A stretch of 64,000 nt of DNA from Gordonibacter sp. 28C (GTDB taxonomy: Bacteria > Actinomycetota > Coriobacteriia > Coriobacteriales > Eggerthellaceae), in contig NZ_PPTR01000007.1 of the NCBI RefSeq assembly GCF_003339845.1, positions 124,001-188,000 of the forward strand, written 5' to 3'. The translations under genes and the position numbers were made by a program. Numbering within the stretch: position 1 is the first letter of the stretch; the number at the start of each line of letters is the position of its first letter. The notes under the pieces were generated by a model, which was not told the DNA's origin, searched no databases, and was given only the letters and a program-made list of their open reading frames with translations. Positions 7,852 through 17,056 of this stretch are shown here, in pieces.

Positions 7852-10047
7852 TCAGCCTCCCTGCACCTCTCCGGCCCGCTTGAACGCGAGCCGCGCCTCC
7901 CGTGCGAGCGCGCGGTGCGCGGGCGCCTCGAGCCGCGGGTCCTCCTCGAGAAGCGCTCGCGCGTCGGCGTGAGCCGCCTCGATGACCTTGCCGTCGCGCG
8001 CCACGTTCACCAGCTTGAGCGCCGAGGCGCCGTGCTGGCGGTTGCCCAGGATGTCGCCTTCGCGGCGCAGCGACAGGTCGTAGGCCGCCAGCTCGTAGCC
8101 GTCGTCGGTGGTCTCCATGGCGGCCAGGCGGCGCAGCGCGGCGTCGGTCTTCGACGCGCTCACCAGATACACCTCGCCCGGCTTCTCGCCGCGTCCCACG
8201 CGGCCGCGCAGCTGGTGGAGCTGCGAGAGGCCGAAGCGGTCGGCGTCCTCCACGATCATGACCGTGGCGTTCGGCACGTCCACGCCCACCTCGATGACCG
8301 TGGTGGCCACGAGCACCTGCGTCTCGCCTGTGCGGAAGCGCTGCATGACCTCCTGCTTCTCGGCGGAGGGCAAACGGCCGTGCAGCAGTTCGACCTGATA
8401 GTCCACGAACGTCTTCTGCTGCAGGAAGGCGGCCTCGCGCTCGGCGGCGGCCACGTTGTCGCCGTCCAGGTCGGCGTCGTCCTCGATGCTGATGGCGGCG
8501 TAGGCGTACTCGTCCTCGTCGCCCTCGCGGGCCGCGCGCTTGCCCGCCTTCGCGTCGCGGTCCTCCGCGCTCGCACCCACGAGAGGGCACACCACGTACA
8601 CCTGCTCGCCGCGTGCGAGCGCCGTGAGGGCGGCGTCGTAGGCGCGGCCGCGATCCTGCTTCGGCAGCACCTTGGTGGCGCGCGCCGAGGTGTCGTGCGG
8701 GCGGTGCTTGATGTAGGAGAGCGTCAGATTGCCGAACAGCGCCAGCGCGAGCGAGCGCGGAATGGGCGTGGCCGTGAGGTAGAGCGCGTCGGGGGCGTCG
8801 CCCTTCGCCAGCAGCTTCGCCCGCTGGTCCACGCCGAAGCGCTGCTGCTCGTCGATGACCGCGAGCGTGCAGCGGGCCGGACGCACGTCGTCCTCGAGCA
8901 GCGCGTGCGTGCCGATGAGCACGTCCACCGTGCCGCCCGCCACGCGCGCGAGCACCGCCTCGCGCTCGGACGCGGGCGTGGAGCCCGTGAGCACCTCCCA
9001 CGTGACGCCCGCCGCGTCGAACAAGGAGCCCAGGTTCTGGCCGTGCTGGCGCGCGAGCACCTCGGTGGGGGCCATGAGCAGCGCCTGCCCGCCCGAGTCG
9101 GCGGCGGCGGCCAGCGCGTGCGCGGCGACGACGGTCTTGCCCGTTCCCACGTCGCCCAAAAGCAGGTGGTTCGCCGTGGAGGGGGCGGCCATCGCCGCCA
9201 GGATGTCGTCGCGGGCCGCCCGCTGCTCGCCCGTGAGCTCGTAGGGCAGCGCGGCGGCGAACGCGGCCAGGTGGGGGCCGTCCGTCACGTGGCGCACGGG
9301 CTCGCGGCCCTCCGCGCGCGCCCGCCCCTCTTCCATGAGCATGAGCTCAAGGAACAGCAGCTCCTCGTACACCAAACGGCGGCGGGCCTCGGCCGCCTCG
9401 TCCATGCTGCGAGGGAAGTGTATGGCGGAAAGCGCCGTCCCGCGGCTCATGAGGCGGTACTTCGCGCGCAGCTCGAGCGGCAGCGGGTCGTACAGGCCCG
9501 CCACGTGCGAAAGCCCGTTGCCCACGAGGCGGCGCACCCACGCCGTCGAGAGCTTCTCGGTGGCGGGATGCACGGGTATGACCATGCCGGCCGCATGGCC
9601 GGCCTCCCCGTCGACCGCCTCGATGAACGGGTTCGTCATGCGCTTGAACCCGTAGTTGAACTCCAGCTTGCCCGCCACGGCCACGCGCATGCCGGCCTTC
9701 AGCTGGTCCATGAGCCACGGCTGGCGGAACGCCGTCACCATGAGCGTGCCGGTGCCGTCCACAAGCGTGATCTCCACGAGCGGCAGCTTCGGCTTGGGGC
9801 GCTTGAGCTTGATCTCGTGCACGGTGCCCTCCACGGTGCACTGCTCGCCGATGACCGCCGAGGCCACCGTCTCGCGCCTCGATAGATCGATGTAGCGCCG
9901 CGGGAAATGGGTCACCAGGTCGCGCACCGTGCGCACGCCCAGCGCCTCGAGCGCGCGGGCCCGCGCCGGGCTCACCAAACGGACGCGCCCGACGGATTCG
10001 TCGAGCGCGAGCGTGGCTGCCAGTCTATCGGGTGCGTCGCTACTCAA
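7852..10047 (-). CDS. recG: ATP-dependent DNA helicase RecG
   Basis: A 731-residue helicase that reverses stalled forks and processes branched DNA. An N-terminal wedge/OB domain (about residues 30-190) precedes the SF2 motor: Walker A LLLGDVGTGKTVVAAHAL, the DEQQ box LAVIDEQQRFGVDQR, TATPIPRSLAL, and the late motifs VDVPNATVMIVEDADRFGL and QLRGRVGRG. A short acidic insert (GDEDEYAYAAISIEDDADLDGD, split by its own codons) lies between motor motifs and is not typical. The start overlaps the fakA stop by 8 bp. Confidence 0.97.
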   Translation of the reverse strand: MSSDAPDRLAATLALDESVGRVRLVSPARARALEALGVRTVRDLVTHFPRRYIDLSRRETVASAVIGEQCTVEGTVHEIKLKRPKPKLPLVEITLVDGTGTLMVTAFRQPWLMDQLKAGMRVAVAGKLEFNYGFKRMTNPFIEAVDGEAGHAAGMVIPVHPATEKLSTAWVRRLVGNGLSHVAGLYDPLPLELRAKYRLMSRGTALSAIHFPRSMDEAAEARRRLVYEELLFLELMLMEEGRARAEGREPVRHVTDGPHLAAFAAALPYELTGEQRAARDDILAAMAAPSTANHLLLGDVGTGKTVVAAHALAAAADSGGQALLMAPTEVLARQHGQNLGSLFDAAGVTWEVLTGSTPASEREAVLARVAGGTVDVLIGTHALLEDDVRPARCTLAVIDEQQRFGVDQRAKLLAKGDAPDALYLTATPIPRSLALALFGNLTLSYIKHRPHDTSARATKVLPKQDRGRAYDAALTALARGEQVYVVCPLVGASAEDRDAKAGKRAAREGDEDEYAYAAISIEDDADLDGDNVAAAEREAAFLQQKTFVDYQVELLHGRLPSAEKQEVMQRFRTGETQVLVATTVIEVGVDVPNATVMIVEDADRFGLSQLHQLRGRVGRGEKPGEVYLVSASKTDAALRRLAAMETTDDGYELAAYDLSLRREGDILGNRQHGASALKLVNVARDGKVIEAAHADARALLEEDPRLEAPAHRALAREARLAFKRAGEVQGG

Positions 10048-11671
10048 CCGACATGACCACCGGGTACAGAGGCTGGTCGCCGCGGTGGGCGTCGATCTCC
10101 AGTTCGTCGAACGCCTCCTCGATGCGCGCCACGAGGGCGTCGAGGGCCGCGTCGTCCAGGTCCTCGCCGGCCAACAGCGTGAGCGTGTCGGCGTCCTCGG
10201 CGTCCATGCGCTCGAGCAGGTCCATAACCACGTCTTCCACGTCAGAGCCCACGGACTCGATGGACCCGTCGGCGATGCCGATGACGTCGCCCTCGCGAAT
10301 GGGGTTGTCGTGCGCGTCCTTCGCGTCCTTGATGGCGCGCGTCACCTCGCCGGTGCGCACGTCGGCGTACGCCTCGGTCATGGCCTCCGCGTTCTCGTCG
10401 AGGCTCGCGTCCTCGTCGAACCCGAACAAGGCCGAGAACGCCTGCGGCACGCTCGTGGTGGGCACGACGGCGCACGGCTTCTCGGACAGCCCGCACGCGC
10501 TCTGCGCCGCCATGATGATGTTCTTGTTGTTGGGCAGGATGATGACGGCGTCCGCGTTCACCTCGTTCGCGGCGTCCAGCAGATCCTTCGTGGACGGGTT
10601 CATGGTCTGGCCGCCCGACACCACCACGTCCACGCCCAGGCTCTTGAGGATCTTCGCGTTGCCCTCGCCCGCCGCCACGGCCACGAAGCCCAGCGGCTTG
10701 CGCTCCTGCGCCTCCTCGGCCGCCAGCGCGTCGGTGCGCGCCGCGCTCTGCAGCTGCATGTTGTGGATGTGCACCTCGGCTATCTGGCCGCGCTCCAGCA
10801 TGTAGGCCAGCACCTTGTCGGGCGTGTTCGTGTGCACGTGCACCTTGAAGTTGGGGTTCTGCCCCACGAGCAGCTCGCAGTCGCCCATGGTGCCGAGGAA
10901 ATCCAGGCCCTCCTCGGCGTCGAGCGTGTCGGAGTTCACCAAGAACTCGGTGCAGTAACGGAAGGCCGAGCCCTCCCAGTCGTTGATCTGCTCGATCTCC
11001 ACCCTCGGCGCCGCACCGCGCGCGAACGCCAGCTCGTCGCCCAGAGGGCCCTCTTTGCCGGTGAGCGCCGCGGCGAACGCGTCGAAGAAGATGGCCAGGC
11101 CGTAACCGCCCGCGTCCACCACGCCGTTGTCCTTGAGCACGGGCAGCAGGTCGGGCGTGCGCTGCACCGACGCGTAGGCCTCGGACACCACGGCCTCGAG
11201 CGCCTCGTCGGTGGAGAACTTCTTCTTGCGGGCGCGCTTCGCGGCGGCGGCGCTGTCCTTGAGCACGGTGAGGATGGTGCCCTCCACCGGCTTGCGCACC
11301 GCTTGGAACGCCACGTCCACGGCGTGCGAGAACGCCGCGTCGATGCTCTCCGCGTCCACGGCCTCGTGGCCGACGCTGCCCTCGCAGAGCCCGCGCAGGA
11401 TCTGCGACGTGATGACGCCCGAGTTGCCGCGCGCGCCCATGAGGGCGCCGGTGGTGATGGCACGGCGGATGTCGGCGCCGTCGGCGCCGATGGGCAGCTG
11501 CGCCAGGTTCTCGACGACGGTTTCCAGCGTGAGCGACATGTTCGTGCCCGTGTCGCCGTCGGGCACGGGGAACACGTTCAGGCGGTTGATCTCGTCCTTG
11601 CGCTCGCTCAGCGTCTTGCTCGCCGCGGCAATGGCGTTGAGCAGGTCGTTCGCGGTATAGGATTCTGGCAT
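10040..11671 (-). CDS. fakA: Fatty acid kinase catalytic subunit, DAK2/YloV type
   Basis: A 543-residue protein of the DhaL/DAK2-domain family; in Firmicutes FakA phosphorylates fatty acids held by FakB (DegV) proteins. The nucleotide-binding domain carries NVFPVPDGDTGTNMSLT (residues 31-47) and GALMGARGNSGVITSQILRG. The C-terminal half is the DAK1-like FakB-interacting part with VVSGGQTMNPSTKDLLDAAN. Gene order asp23-like, fakA, recG matches yloU-yloV-recG in Gram-positives. No fakB is visible in the window. Confidence 0.88.
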   Translation of the reverse strand: MPESYTANDLLNAIAAASKTLSERKDEINRLNVFPVPDGDTGTNMSLTLETVVENLAQLPIGADGADIRRAITTGALMGARGNSGVITSQILRGLCEGSVGHEAVDAESIDAAFSHAVDVAFQAVRKPVEGTILTVLKDSAAAAKRARKKKFSTDEALEAVVSEAYASVQRTPDLLPVLKDNGVVDAGGYGLAIFFDAFAAALTGKEGPLGDELAFARGAAPRVEIEQINDWEGSAFRYCTEFLVNSDTLDAEEGLDFLGTMGDCELLVGQNPNFKVHVHTNTPDKVLAYMLERGQIAEVHIHNMQLQSAARTDALAAEEAQERKPLGFVAVAAGEGNAKILKSLGVDVVVSGGQTMNPSTKDLLDAANEVNADAVIILPNNKNIIMAAQSACGLSEKPCAVVPTTSVPQAFSALFGFDEDASLDENAEAMTEAYADVRTGEVTRAIKDAKDAHDNPIREGDVIGIADGSIESVGSDVEDVVMDLLERMDAEDADTLTLLAGEDLDDAALDALVARIEEAFDELEIDAHRGDQPLYPVVMSVE

Positions 11672-11698
11672 GGTGGGTCTGTCTCTCTCTCGGCGGTA

Positions 11699-11749
11699 AG
11701 CCCCGCGCCGCGCGGCCGCTCGATCGGGCCGCCCGCGGAGCGCGGGGCT
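11699..11749. repeat. Compound GC hairpin between asp23-like gene and fakA
   Basis: AGCCCCGCGC (11699-11708) pairs with GCGCGGGGCT (11740-11749), and inside it GCGGCC (11712-11717) pairs with GGCCGC (11727-11732). No T-run follows on the minus strand, so it is more likely a structured spacer than a terminator. It lies inside the operon. Confidence 0.55.
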
Positions 11750-11776
11750 CGTCTCTTTACGCTTCTCTTCGCGCGC

Positions 11777-12124
11777 CTACTTGCGCACCTTGACGCCCTG
11801 CACGTGCACCTCGACGCCGTCGATGGGCACGCGGGCGTATTCCTTCAAGGCGAACGTCACCTGGTCGACCAGGTTCTGGGACACGGTGTTGATGTTCGTG
11901 CCGTACTCGATAACCACGTACAGCTGCACGTGCACGCCCGCATCGGTCGTGGTGACCACGACGCCGCGTCGCAAGCGCGAGGCTGGCAGTATCTTCGCGA
12001 TGCCGTCCGCTGCGGACGGGGCGGCCATGCCGACGACGCCGTAGCATTCGAGCGCCGCGTTGCCGACCAGATCGGCCAGAACGTCGTTGGCAACGTGCAG
12101 GTTGCCGGGAATCGTAGTGCTCAT
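11777..12124 (-). CDS. Asp23/Gls24-family envelope-stress protein
   Basis: A 115-residue Asp23/YloU-family protein (GNLHVANDVLADLVGNAALECYGVVGMAAP; C-terminal VDQVTFALKEYARVPIDGVEVHVQGVKV). These proteins bind near the membrane and are induced by envelope or alkaline stress. Its position before fakA is conserved in Gram-positives. The ATG follows AAAGGA with suitable spacing; a longer reading would start at a weak codon. A TATACT -10-like box lies at 12186-12191. Confidence 0.85.
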   Translation of the reverse strand: MSTTIPGNLHVANDVLADLVGNAALECYGVVGMAAPSAADGIAKILPASRLRRGVVVTTTDAGVHVQLYVVIEYGTNINTVSQNLVDQVTFALKEYARVPIDGVEVHVQGVKVRK

Positions 12125-12256
12125 GGCTTTTTCCTTTCGAAGCGCGGGCACGGGTCCACGCGGATATGCGCTTGACTATGGACGCAGTATACCGCATGGG
12201 CGAAACGCTGTGCGTCGCACCTGCTCGCAACGCCGTCCATACTACACGAAAAATTC

Positions 12257-12286
12257 TTGTAAGGCATTCGTTTTATGTGCTATAGT
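12257..12286 (+). promoter_or_regulatory. Promoter of rpmB
   Basis: TTGTAA (12257-12262) and TATAGT (12281-12286) are 18 bp apart upstream of rpmB, in AT-rich DNA. Confidence 0.6.
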
Positions 12287-12353
12287 ATGAGGGCTTTTTT
12301 GTCATCAACGGTTTTTCAGCCGTGCGGAAACAAACGAACCTGGAGTGATAACG

Positions 12354-12545
12354 ATGTCTAAAGTTTGCGAAGTTTGCGGTAAGCACCCGGTCGCAGGGCG
12401 CAACGTCAGCCACTCGCACCGCGTGACGAACCGCGTGTTTCGTCCCAACGTGCAGAAGATCACCATCAAGGACAAGGAAGGCCACGTCCGCAAGGCCAAC
12501 GTGTGCACGAAGTGCATGAAGGCCGGCAAGGTCGAGCGCGCCTAA
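12354..12545 (+). CDS. rpmB: 50S ribosomal protein L28
   Basis: A 63-residue L28 (SKVCEVCGKHPVAGRNVSHSHRVTNRVF). It carries the cysteine pairs CEVC and CTKC, so it is the zinc-binding form. Start is set by GGAG eight bases upstream of ATG. It is one of the few plus-strand genes, transcribed alone and closed by a strong terminator 28 bases after the stop. Confidence 0.97.
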   Translation: MSKVCEVCGKHPVAGRNVSHSHRVTNRVFRPNVQKITIKDKEGHVRKANVCTKCMKAGKVERA

Positions 12546-12572
12546 CAGGTTCGTTTCCCTCCCTGCAAGCGA

Positions 12573-12596
12573 AAGCCCGCGGATGCGGGCTTTTTT
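12573..12596 (+). terminator. Intrinsic terminator of rpmB
   Basis: AAGCCCGC-GGAT-GCGGGCTT followed by a run of T. Confidence 0.9.
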
Positions 12597-12761
12597 GCGT
12601 TGGAGAGACGGCGCGACGGCCGTCTTTGCACGCGAGCAAACGAAGCGCTCGGCACCCCCTTGGGCCGCCGAGCTTCCGAGCATGCGAGGCGGGCGCAGGG
12701 ACCTCCCGCGAAGCCGAATCGAAGGATCTTCGGCAAACGGAAGGCGCTCGTCGTCGAAGAC

Positions 12762-12800
12762 CCTTCGACTCCACGCCTTCGGCGCTCCGCTCAGGATGAC
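12762..12800. repeat. REP-like element, family A (copy 1)
   Basis: CCTTCGACTCC at 12762 and CTCAGGATGAC ending at 12800 enclose a GC palindrome (CGCCTTCGGCG). The same framework recurs at 38411, 46914, 46995, 53893 and, degenerate, 55561. It lies between rpmB and the QueD-like gene; the rest of 12597-12811 shows nothing coding. Confidence 0.8.
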
Positions 12801-12811
12801 GAAAAGGGGCC

Positions 12812-13282
12812 CTACGGGCGGTACGTCACCTTCGCTATGGGGCTCTCCCACACGGCCACTTCCTTCAACGAGATGTGCGCCGGGAACGTTTTCTCCAACT
12901 CGTAGAACACCACGCGGGCCAGATGCTCGGCCGTGGGGTTTATCTCGTCGAAGGGCGGCACGTCGTTCAGGCAGCGGTGATCGAAGTTCTCGAGCACGCC
13001 GTGCAGGGCGCGCTTGATGTCCTTGAAGTCGTAGAGCATGCCCACCTCGTCGAGGTGCTGGCCCGCGATGGTGATCTCCACGTCCCACGTGTGCCCGTGG
13101 AGGTACTGGCACGGGCCGTCGTAGCCCGGCAGCGCGTGGGCCGCATCGAAGTGGTCCTTCACCGTGAGCTCGTAATGGCCGCCGCCCACATGCAGGTGCA
13201 TGCTGCCCGAAAGTTTGCCGGGGCCCTCGTAGGGCGCGTTCTTGCGCACCGCGCACTCGTCGGCCTCGTCCCCGCTTTCCAT
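12812..13282 (-). CDS. 6-pyruvoyl-tetrahydropterin synthase / QueD-family protein
   Basis: A 156-residue T-fold enzyme of the PTPS/QueD family, which converts dihydroneopterin triphosphate to 6-carboxytetrahydropterin on the queuosine route or to a related pterin. The catalytic Cys and zinc histidines are visible (FDAAHALPGYDGPCQYLHGHTW), as is the late ENFDHRCLNDV. I prefer the ATG at 13282, preceded by GGAAGG; an alternative ATG at 13312 is adjacent to the upstream stop. No other queuosine genes are nearby, so the exact reaction is uncertain. Confidence 0.85.
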   Translation of the reverse strand: MESGDEADECAVRKNAPYEGPGKLSGSMHLHVGGGHYELTVKDHFDAAHALPGYDGPCQYLHGHTWDVEITIAGQHLDEVGMLYDFKDIKRALHGVLENFDHRCLNDVPPFDEINPTAEHLARVVFYELEKTFPAHISLKEVAVWESPIAKVTYRP

Positions 13283-13312
13283 GATGCCGCCTTCCAACAT
13301 CGGTCCTTTCAT

Positions 13313-14032
13313 TTACATTACCACCAGCAACCGCTTGCAGTGCGGACACGTCGCCAGCGGCGCATTCGCCTTCAATTCGATGAGGCGGCCGCCGTCTATG
13401 ACGTTTCGGCACACGCCGCAGCGGCCTTCGGTCAGAAGGCCCACGGCCACGCCGCCCGTGCGCGCGGCCGTGCGGTCGTAGGCGTCGCGCAGCTCGTCCG
13501 ACAGCTTGGCGGACAGGGCGTCGCGGTTCGCGGTCATGCGGCCGATGTCGGCCTGCAGCGCGCCGCCCTCCTGCTGGAACGACGCGATGGCCGTCGCCTC
13601 CTGCTTCTCGATCTCGGCCAGCGCGCGCGACACCTGGTCCTGCACGCCCTGGATCTTCGCCATCTCCTCGCCCAGCTTTGTGAGCTCCTCCTCCAGCGTG
13701 TTGCGCCGCTTGGCGAAGCCGTTGAGCTCCTTGGTGTGGGCCTCCACGTTGCGGTAGTCGCCGCGGGAGCCGTCGATGGCCTCCTGCACGCGACGCTGCT
13801 TCTCGGCCAGGTCGGCGTCCTCGTTCTCGAGCTTGGCCGCCTTGGCCTCGGCCTGGGCGCGCAGCTCGCCGACCTGATCGCGCTTCTGCTCGATGGAGCG
13901 CTTCTTCTGACGGGCCGCGAGGATGGTCGCGCGCTGGGGCAGCTCCTCGAGCTTCTTCTTGGCTTTGAGGAGCTCGAGGTCGGTCTGCTGCATTCTCAGC
14001 AGGTTGGTCAGGTCATCGGTGGTTGCTCGCAT
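13313..14032 (-). CDS. Coiled-coil protein with C-terminal C4 zinc ribbon
   Basis: A 239-residue protein with a long coiled coil over residues 10-180 (rich in KLEEL, EAKAAKLENE, EEEMAKI-like heptads), ending in a zinc ribbon with two CxxC pairs (CGVCRNVIDGG ... CPHCKRLLVVM). It matches the bacterial CT398/zf-RING_7 family, often encoded next to NIF3-like genes as here. The molecular role is not established. It ends directly before the QueD-like gene. Confidence 0.8.
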   Translation of the reverse strand: MRATTDDLTNLLRMQQTDLELLKAKKKLEELPQRATILAARQKKRSIEQKRDQVGELRAQAEAKAAKLENEDADLAEKQRRVQEAIDGSRGDYRNVEAHTKELNGFAKRRNTLEEELTKLGEEMAKIQGVQDQVSRALAEIEKQEATAIASFQQEGGALQADIGRMTANRDALSAKLSDELRDAYDRTAARTGGVAVGLLTEGRCGVCRNVIDGGRLIELKANAPLATCPHCKRLLVVM

Positions 14033-14087
14033 GTGCTTCCTTCTCTTAGTCTCTCGCGCGCTCTCGCGCCTTCCCCTCGACGCGCGC

Positions 14088-14984
14088 CTAGACGCGCGTC
14101 GTTTCCGGATACGACCAGTTGTCTCCCTGGTCGAGCATGGTGACGATCTCGCCGGGCACCCCCGCGCCCTCGACGGCCGCGGCCAGCACGGCCGCCAGCG
14201 GCAGCTCGCTCGTGTCGTGGCCGAGCTCCACGATGGCGAGCCCTGCTTGGGACAGCGCCAGCGCTTCGTGGTACTTTATCTCTCCGCACACCAGGCAGTC
14301 CGCCTGATCGCGCAGGGCCGCCTGGGCCACGTCGCCCGCCGAGCCCGTGGTGGTGACCACGCGGTCGAGCTCGCGGGAGAAGTCGCCCCACACGCGCGGC
14401 TGCCGCGCGAACACCGACGTGCAGCGCGCGGCCAGCTGCCCCAGCGTGAGCGGCCCGTCGCCGGCCTTCACGGCGCAAAGCTGTCCGTAGCCTTTGCGCT
14501 TCGAGGAAGCCAGCGGAACCACCACGCTTTTGAACTGCAGGTTGAGCATGCCCGGCAGCACCCGTTGAGCACTCGCGCTCACGTCGAGCGCCGTGTGGTA
14601 GGACAGCAGCGCCACGCCGCGTGCCACGGCCGCCCACACGAGCGCGCCGGGGTTCGCCGCCACCGACGAGGCCGGCGAGAACGCCTCCGGCGGCTCCAGG
14701 AAGGCGGGGTGGTGCGTGACGAGCACGTTCGCGCCCATCGACGCGGCCTCCTCCACGGCCTCCACCGTGGGGTCGAGCGCCACGGCGACACCCTCCACGA
14801 GGCGCGCCGGGTCGCCCACGGTCATGCCGGTGCGGTCCCAGGCCTCGGCGTCCGCCGCCGGGAACTCCTTGAGCAGCGCGCGCTCCAACGCCCCCACGGT
14901 GACGGTGGATATCTGCTTGGAGAGCGGCCCCGACGCGCGCTGCGCCAGGCCCCCCTTCACTTTCTCTTTCTTCGTTCCAGCCAT
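14088..14984 (-). CDS. NIF3-like (DUF34) dinuclear metal protein
   Basis: A 298-residue protein of the NIF3/YbgI/YqfO family, which binds two metal ions through conserved His/Asp/Glu; VLVTHHPAF and the C-terminal VELGHDTSE carry metal ligands. Family members act in metal homeostasis or GTP cyclohydrolase-like contexts. Despite the name it has no link to nitrogen fixation. ATG chosen with AGAGG nine bases upstream. It pairs with the zinc-ribbon coiled-coil gene downstream. Confidence 0.88.
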   Translation of the reverse strand: MAGTKKEKVKGGLAQRASGPLSKQISTVTVGALERALLKEFPAADAEAWDRTGMTVGDPARLVEGVAVALDPTVEAVEEAASMGANVLVTHHPAFLEPPEAFSPASSVAANPGALVWAAVARGVALLSYHTALDVSASAQRVLPGMLNLQFKSVVVPLASSKRKGYGQLCAVKAGDGPLTLGQLAARCTSVFARQPRVWGDFSRELDRVVTTTGSAGDVAQAALRDQADCLVCGEIKYHEALALSQAGLAIVELGHDTSELPLAAVLAAAVEGAGVPGEIVTMLDQGDNWSYPETTRV

Positions 14985-15024
14985 GTCGATCAACCTCTTT
15001 CCTGCGAACGGGTGGGCTTTTCGC

Positions 15025-15840
15025 CTATGGTTCGATGGTAATCTCTCGACGGTCGCCGTCGGCCGTCGGAACCGTTACCGTTCGATAACCGCATTCGTAC
15101 ATGAGCCGGTACGCCGCCTCCACGTCGCGGACGACGTGGGCGGGCGTGTGGGCGTCGGTGCCCACGGTGCACGGCACGCCCGCGCGGCAGAACTCCCGCA
15201 ACAGCGCCGGCGCAGGGAACATCTCCCGGCATGCGTAGTACGACCCCGAGGTGTTCACCTCCACCATGCGCCCCGAGGCCGCGCACGCCTCGGCGGCCCG
15301 TTCGTAGAGCGGCTGCACGTCGAAGGTCGGGTAGTAAGCGAACTTCTTCGCCAAATCGGGGTGCGACATCACGTGGAAGGGCGCGTCCGAGGAAACGGCG
15401 TCGCACCACAGCTCGAAATAGCGCCTCCAAATGACGTCGGGCGCGTCCGGCTCGTCCCAGCGATCGCGCTGCCCGGGATCGTCGAAGGGCCACGCGTCCA
15501 CGAAGTGCACCGAGCCGAGCACGAGCTGAAAGGGCGCCAGGTCGACGTCGGCGATGGAGCGGTCCTCGTCGGCGCCGAGCCAGTCCAGCTCGCATCCCGT
15601 GATTATCTCGATGCCGGGATGCCTCTCGCGCGCCTCGTCGAGGACGGCCAGGTACTCCCTCACGCGCTCGGCCGGCATGGCCAGGTAGTCCACCGGGTCG
15701 AACGCCTTCGACAGCGGGTAGTGCTCGGTCACGGCGATGGTCGTGACGCCGGCCTCTTCGGCGGCGGTCACGAGCTCTTCCACCGTGCCCTCGCCGTGCC
15801 CGCAGAACGAGGTGTGCGTGTGCGTGGTAACCAATTCCAT
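15025..15840 (-). CDS. PHP-domain phosphatase, HisJ-like
   Basis: A 271-residue PHP-superfamily metal-dependent phosphoesterase. The N-terminal metal site is THTHTSFCGHGEG, followed by ITVTEHYPL-like TIAVTEHYPL and a later GCELDW; the C-terminal GTDAHTPAHV supplies the last ligands. The layout resembles histidinol-phosphate phosphatase (HisJ/HisK), but no other his genes are near, so the substrate is uncertain. The ATG follows GGAG; it begins 4 bp after the cysteine desulfurase stop, within a desulfurase-phosphatase-rpe unit. Confidence 0.75.
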   Translation of the reverse strand: MELVTTHTHTSFCGHGEGTVEELVTAAEEAGVTTIAVTEHYPLSKAFDPVDYLAMPAERVREYLAVLDEARERHPGIEIITGCELDWLGADEDRSIADVDLAPFQLVLGSVHFVDAWPFDDPGQRDRWDEPDAPDVIWRRYFELWCDAVSSDAPFHVMSHPDLAKKFAYYPTFDVQPLYERAAEACAASGRMVEVNTSGSYYACREMFPAPALLREFCRAGVPCTVGTDAHTPAHVVRDVEAAYRLMYECGYRTVTVPTADGDRREITIEP

Positions 15841-15844
15841 ACCG

Positions 15845-17053
15845 CTAGCTCCAATCCAGCACGCCGGCGACGGCCTCGAGGAAGGCGTCGACGTCGCGCT
15901 CGGTCGTGTAACGCCCCATGGATATGCGCAGAGCGCCATGGGCGCGGTCGTCGTCGATGCCCAGCGCGTGCAGCACATGGCTGGGTTCGAGCGAATGCGA
16001 CGAGCAGGCCGAACCTCCCGACACGCCGAAGCCCCGCATGTCGAAGCGCAGGATGAGCGTCTCGCTCTCCAGGCCGCTCACCAAAACGTGCGCGATGTTC
16101 GGCAGGAAGTCCTCGCTTCCGGCCTCCACGTCAACCGTGGCCTCCACGGCGTCGAACGCAGCCAGCCCCGCGTAGAGCCTGTCGCGCAGCGCGCGCTGGC
16201 GCGCCGCCTCGGCTTCCCGCATTTCGCACGCCGCGCGGCACGCGGCCGCGAAACCTGCGGCTCCGGCCACGTTCTGCGTGCCGCTGCGCCGCCCGGACTC
16301 CTGGCCCCCGCCCAACAGGTAGGGCTCGTAGGGGGTGCGCGCCTTCAGGTACAGCGCGCCCACGCCCTTGGGGCCGCCCACCTTGTGGGCCGAGAACGAC
16401 GCGGCGTCCACGCCCCACTCCCCCACGTTCACCGGCGCCTTTCCGAGCGCCTGCACGGCGTCGGTGTGAAAGAGCGCGCCCGCCGCATGCGCGACGCGCG
16501 CGAGCTCGGCGACGGGCTGAACGCTGCCCACCTCGCTGTTCGCGGCCTGCACCGACACGAGCACAGTGTCCGGGCCCACGGCCTCCTCGAGCGCTCGCAC
16601 CTCGACGAAGCCCTGACGGTTCGGCACCAGGCGGGTCACGCGGAAGCCCTGCGCCTCCAAGCGCTTGGCCGGGGCGAGCACGGCGTCGTGCTCCACGGCC
16701 GTGGTCACGACATGCGGAACGAAGTCGCCCGCGCCGTGCTGCCGGCGCAGCGCCGCAGCCGCGTGCGCGATGCCGAAGAGGGCCTCGTTGTCGGCCTCGG
16801 TGGCGCCCGACGTGAACACGATCTCGTCGGGACGCGACGCGCCCAGATCGCGCGCGACGGAGCGGCGCGCCTCCTCGAGCGCGGCGAACGCGGCCCTGCC
16901 GGGCGCGTGCAGCGAGTTCGCGTTGCCGCCTGCGCGCAGGTTGGCGCGGCCGGGAACCTGGTAGGGCTCCATGGCCCGAGCCGCCTCGTCGCACAACGGC
17001 GCCGTTGCGGCCCAGTCCAGGTAGACGTAGTCTTCGCTGACGGAGGCGGGCAT
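15845..17053 (-). CDS. Cysteine desulfurase (class V aminotransferase)
   Basis: A 402-residue PLP enzyme that removes sulfur from cysteine for Fe-S cluster or tRNA thiolation. PLP lysine is in SFSAHKVGGPKGVGALY, the PLP-phosphate region in FTSGATEADNEAL, and the catalytic Cys in SGGSACSSHSLEPSHVL, a short active-site loop of the IscS/NifS group I type. It is far from the nif genes, and no scaffold gene (iscU/nifU) or mnmA is adjacent, so I do not name it nifS. rpe is just upstream and the PHP gene just downstream. Confidence 0.9.
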   Translation of the reverse strand: MPASVSEDYVYLDWAATAPLCDEAARAMEPYQVPGRANLRAGGNANSLHAPGRAAFAALEEARRSVARDLGASRPDEIVFTSGATEADNEALFGIAHAAAALRRQHGAGDFVPHVVTTAVEHDAVLAPAKRLEAQGFRVTRLVPNRQGFVEVRALEEAVGPDTVLVSVQAANSEVGSVQPVAELARVAHAAGALFHTDAVQALGKAPVNVGEWGVDAASFSAHKVGGPKGVGALYLKARTPYEPYLLGGGQESGRRSGTQNVAGAAGFAAACRAACEMREAEAARQRALRDRLYAGLAAFDAVEATVDVEAGSEDFLPNIAHVLVSGLESETLILRFDMRGFGVSGGSACSSHSLEPSHVLHALGIDDDRAHGALRISMGRYTTERDVDAFLEAVAGVLDWS

Positions 17054-17056
17054 GGC

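Noticed and set aside
14088-14984. NIF3-like protein as a nitrogen-fixation gene
   Set aside because: The name comes from a yeast interaction partner. The family is widespread in non-fixing organisms and the gene is 36 kb from the nif cluster.
15845-17053. Cysteine desulfurase as nifS
   Set aside because: Sequence fits the general IscS/NifS group, but it sits with rpe and a phosphatase gene, far from nif, and no nifU accompanies it.
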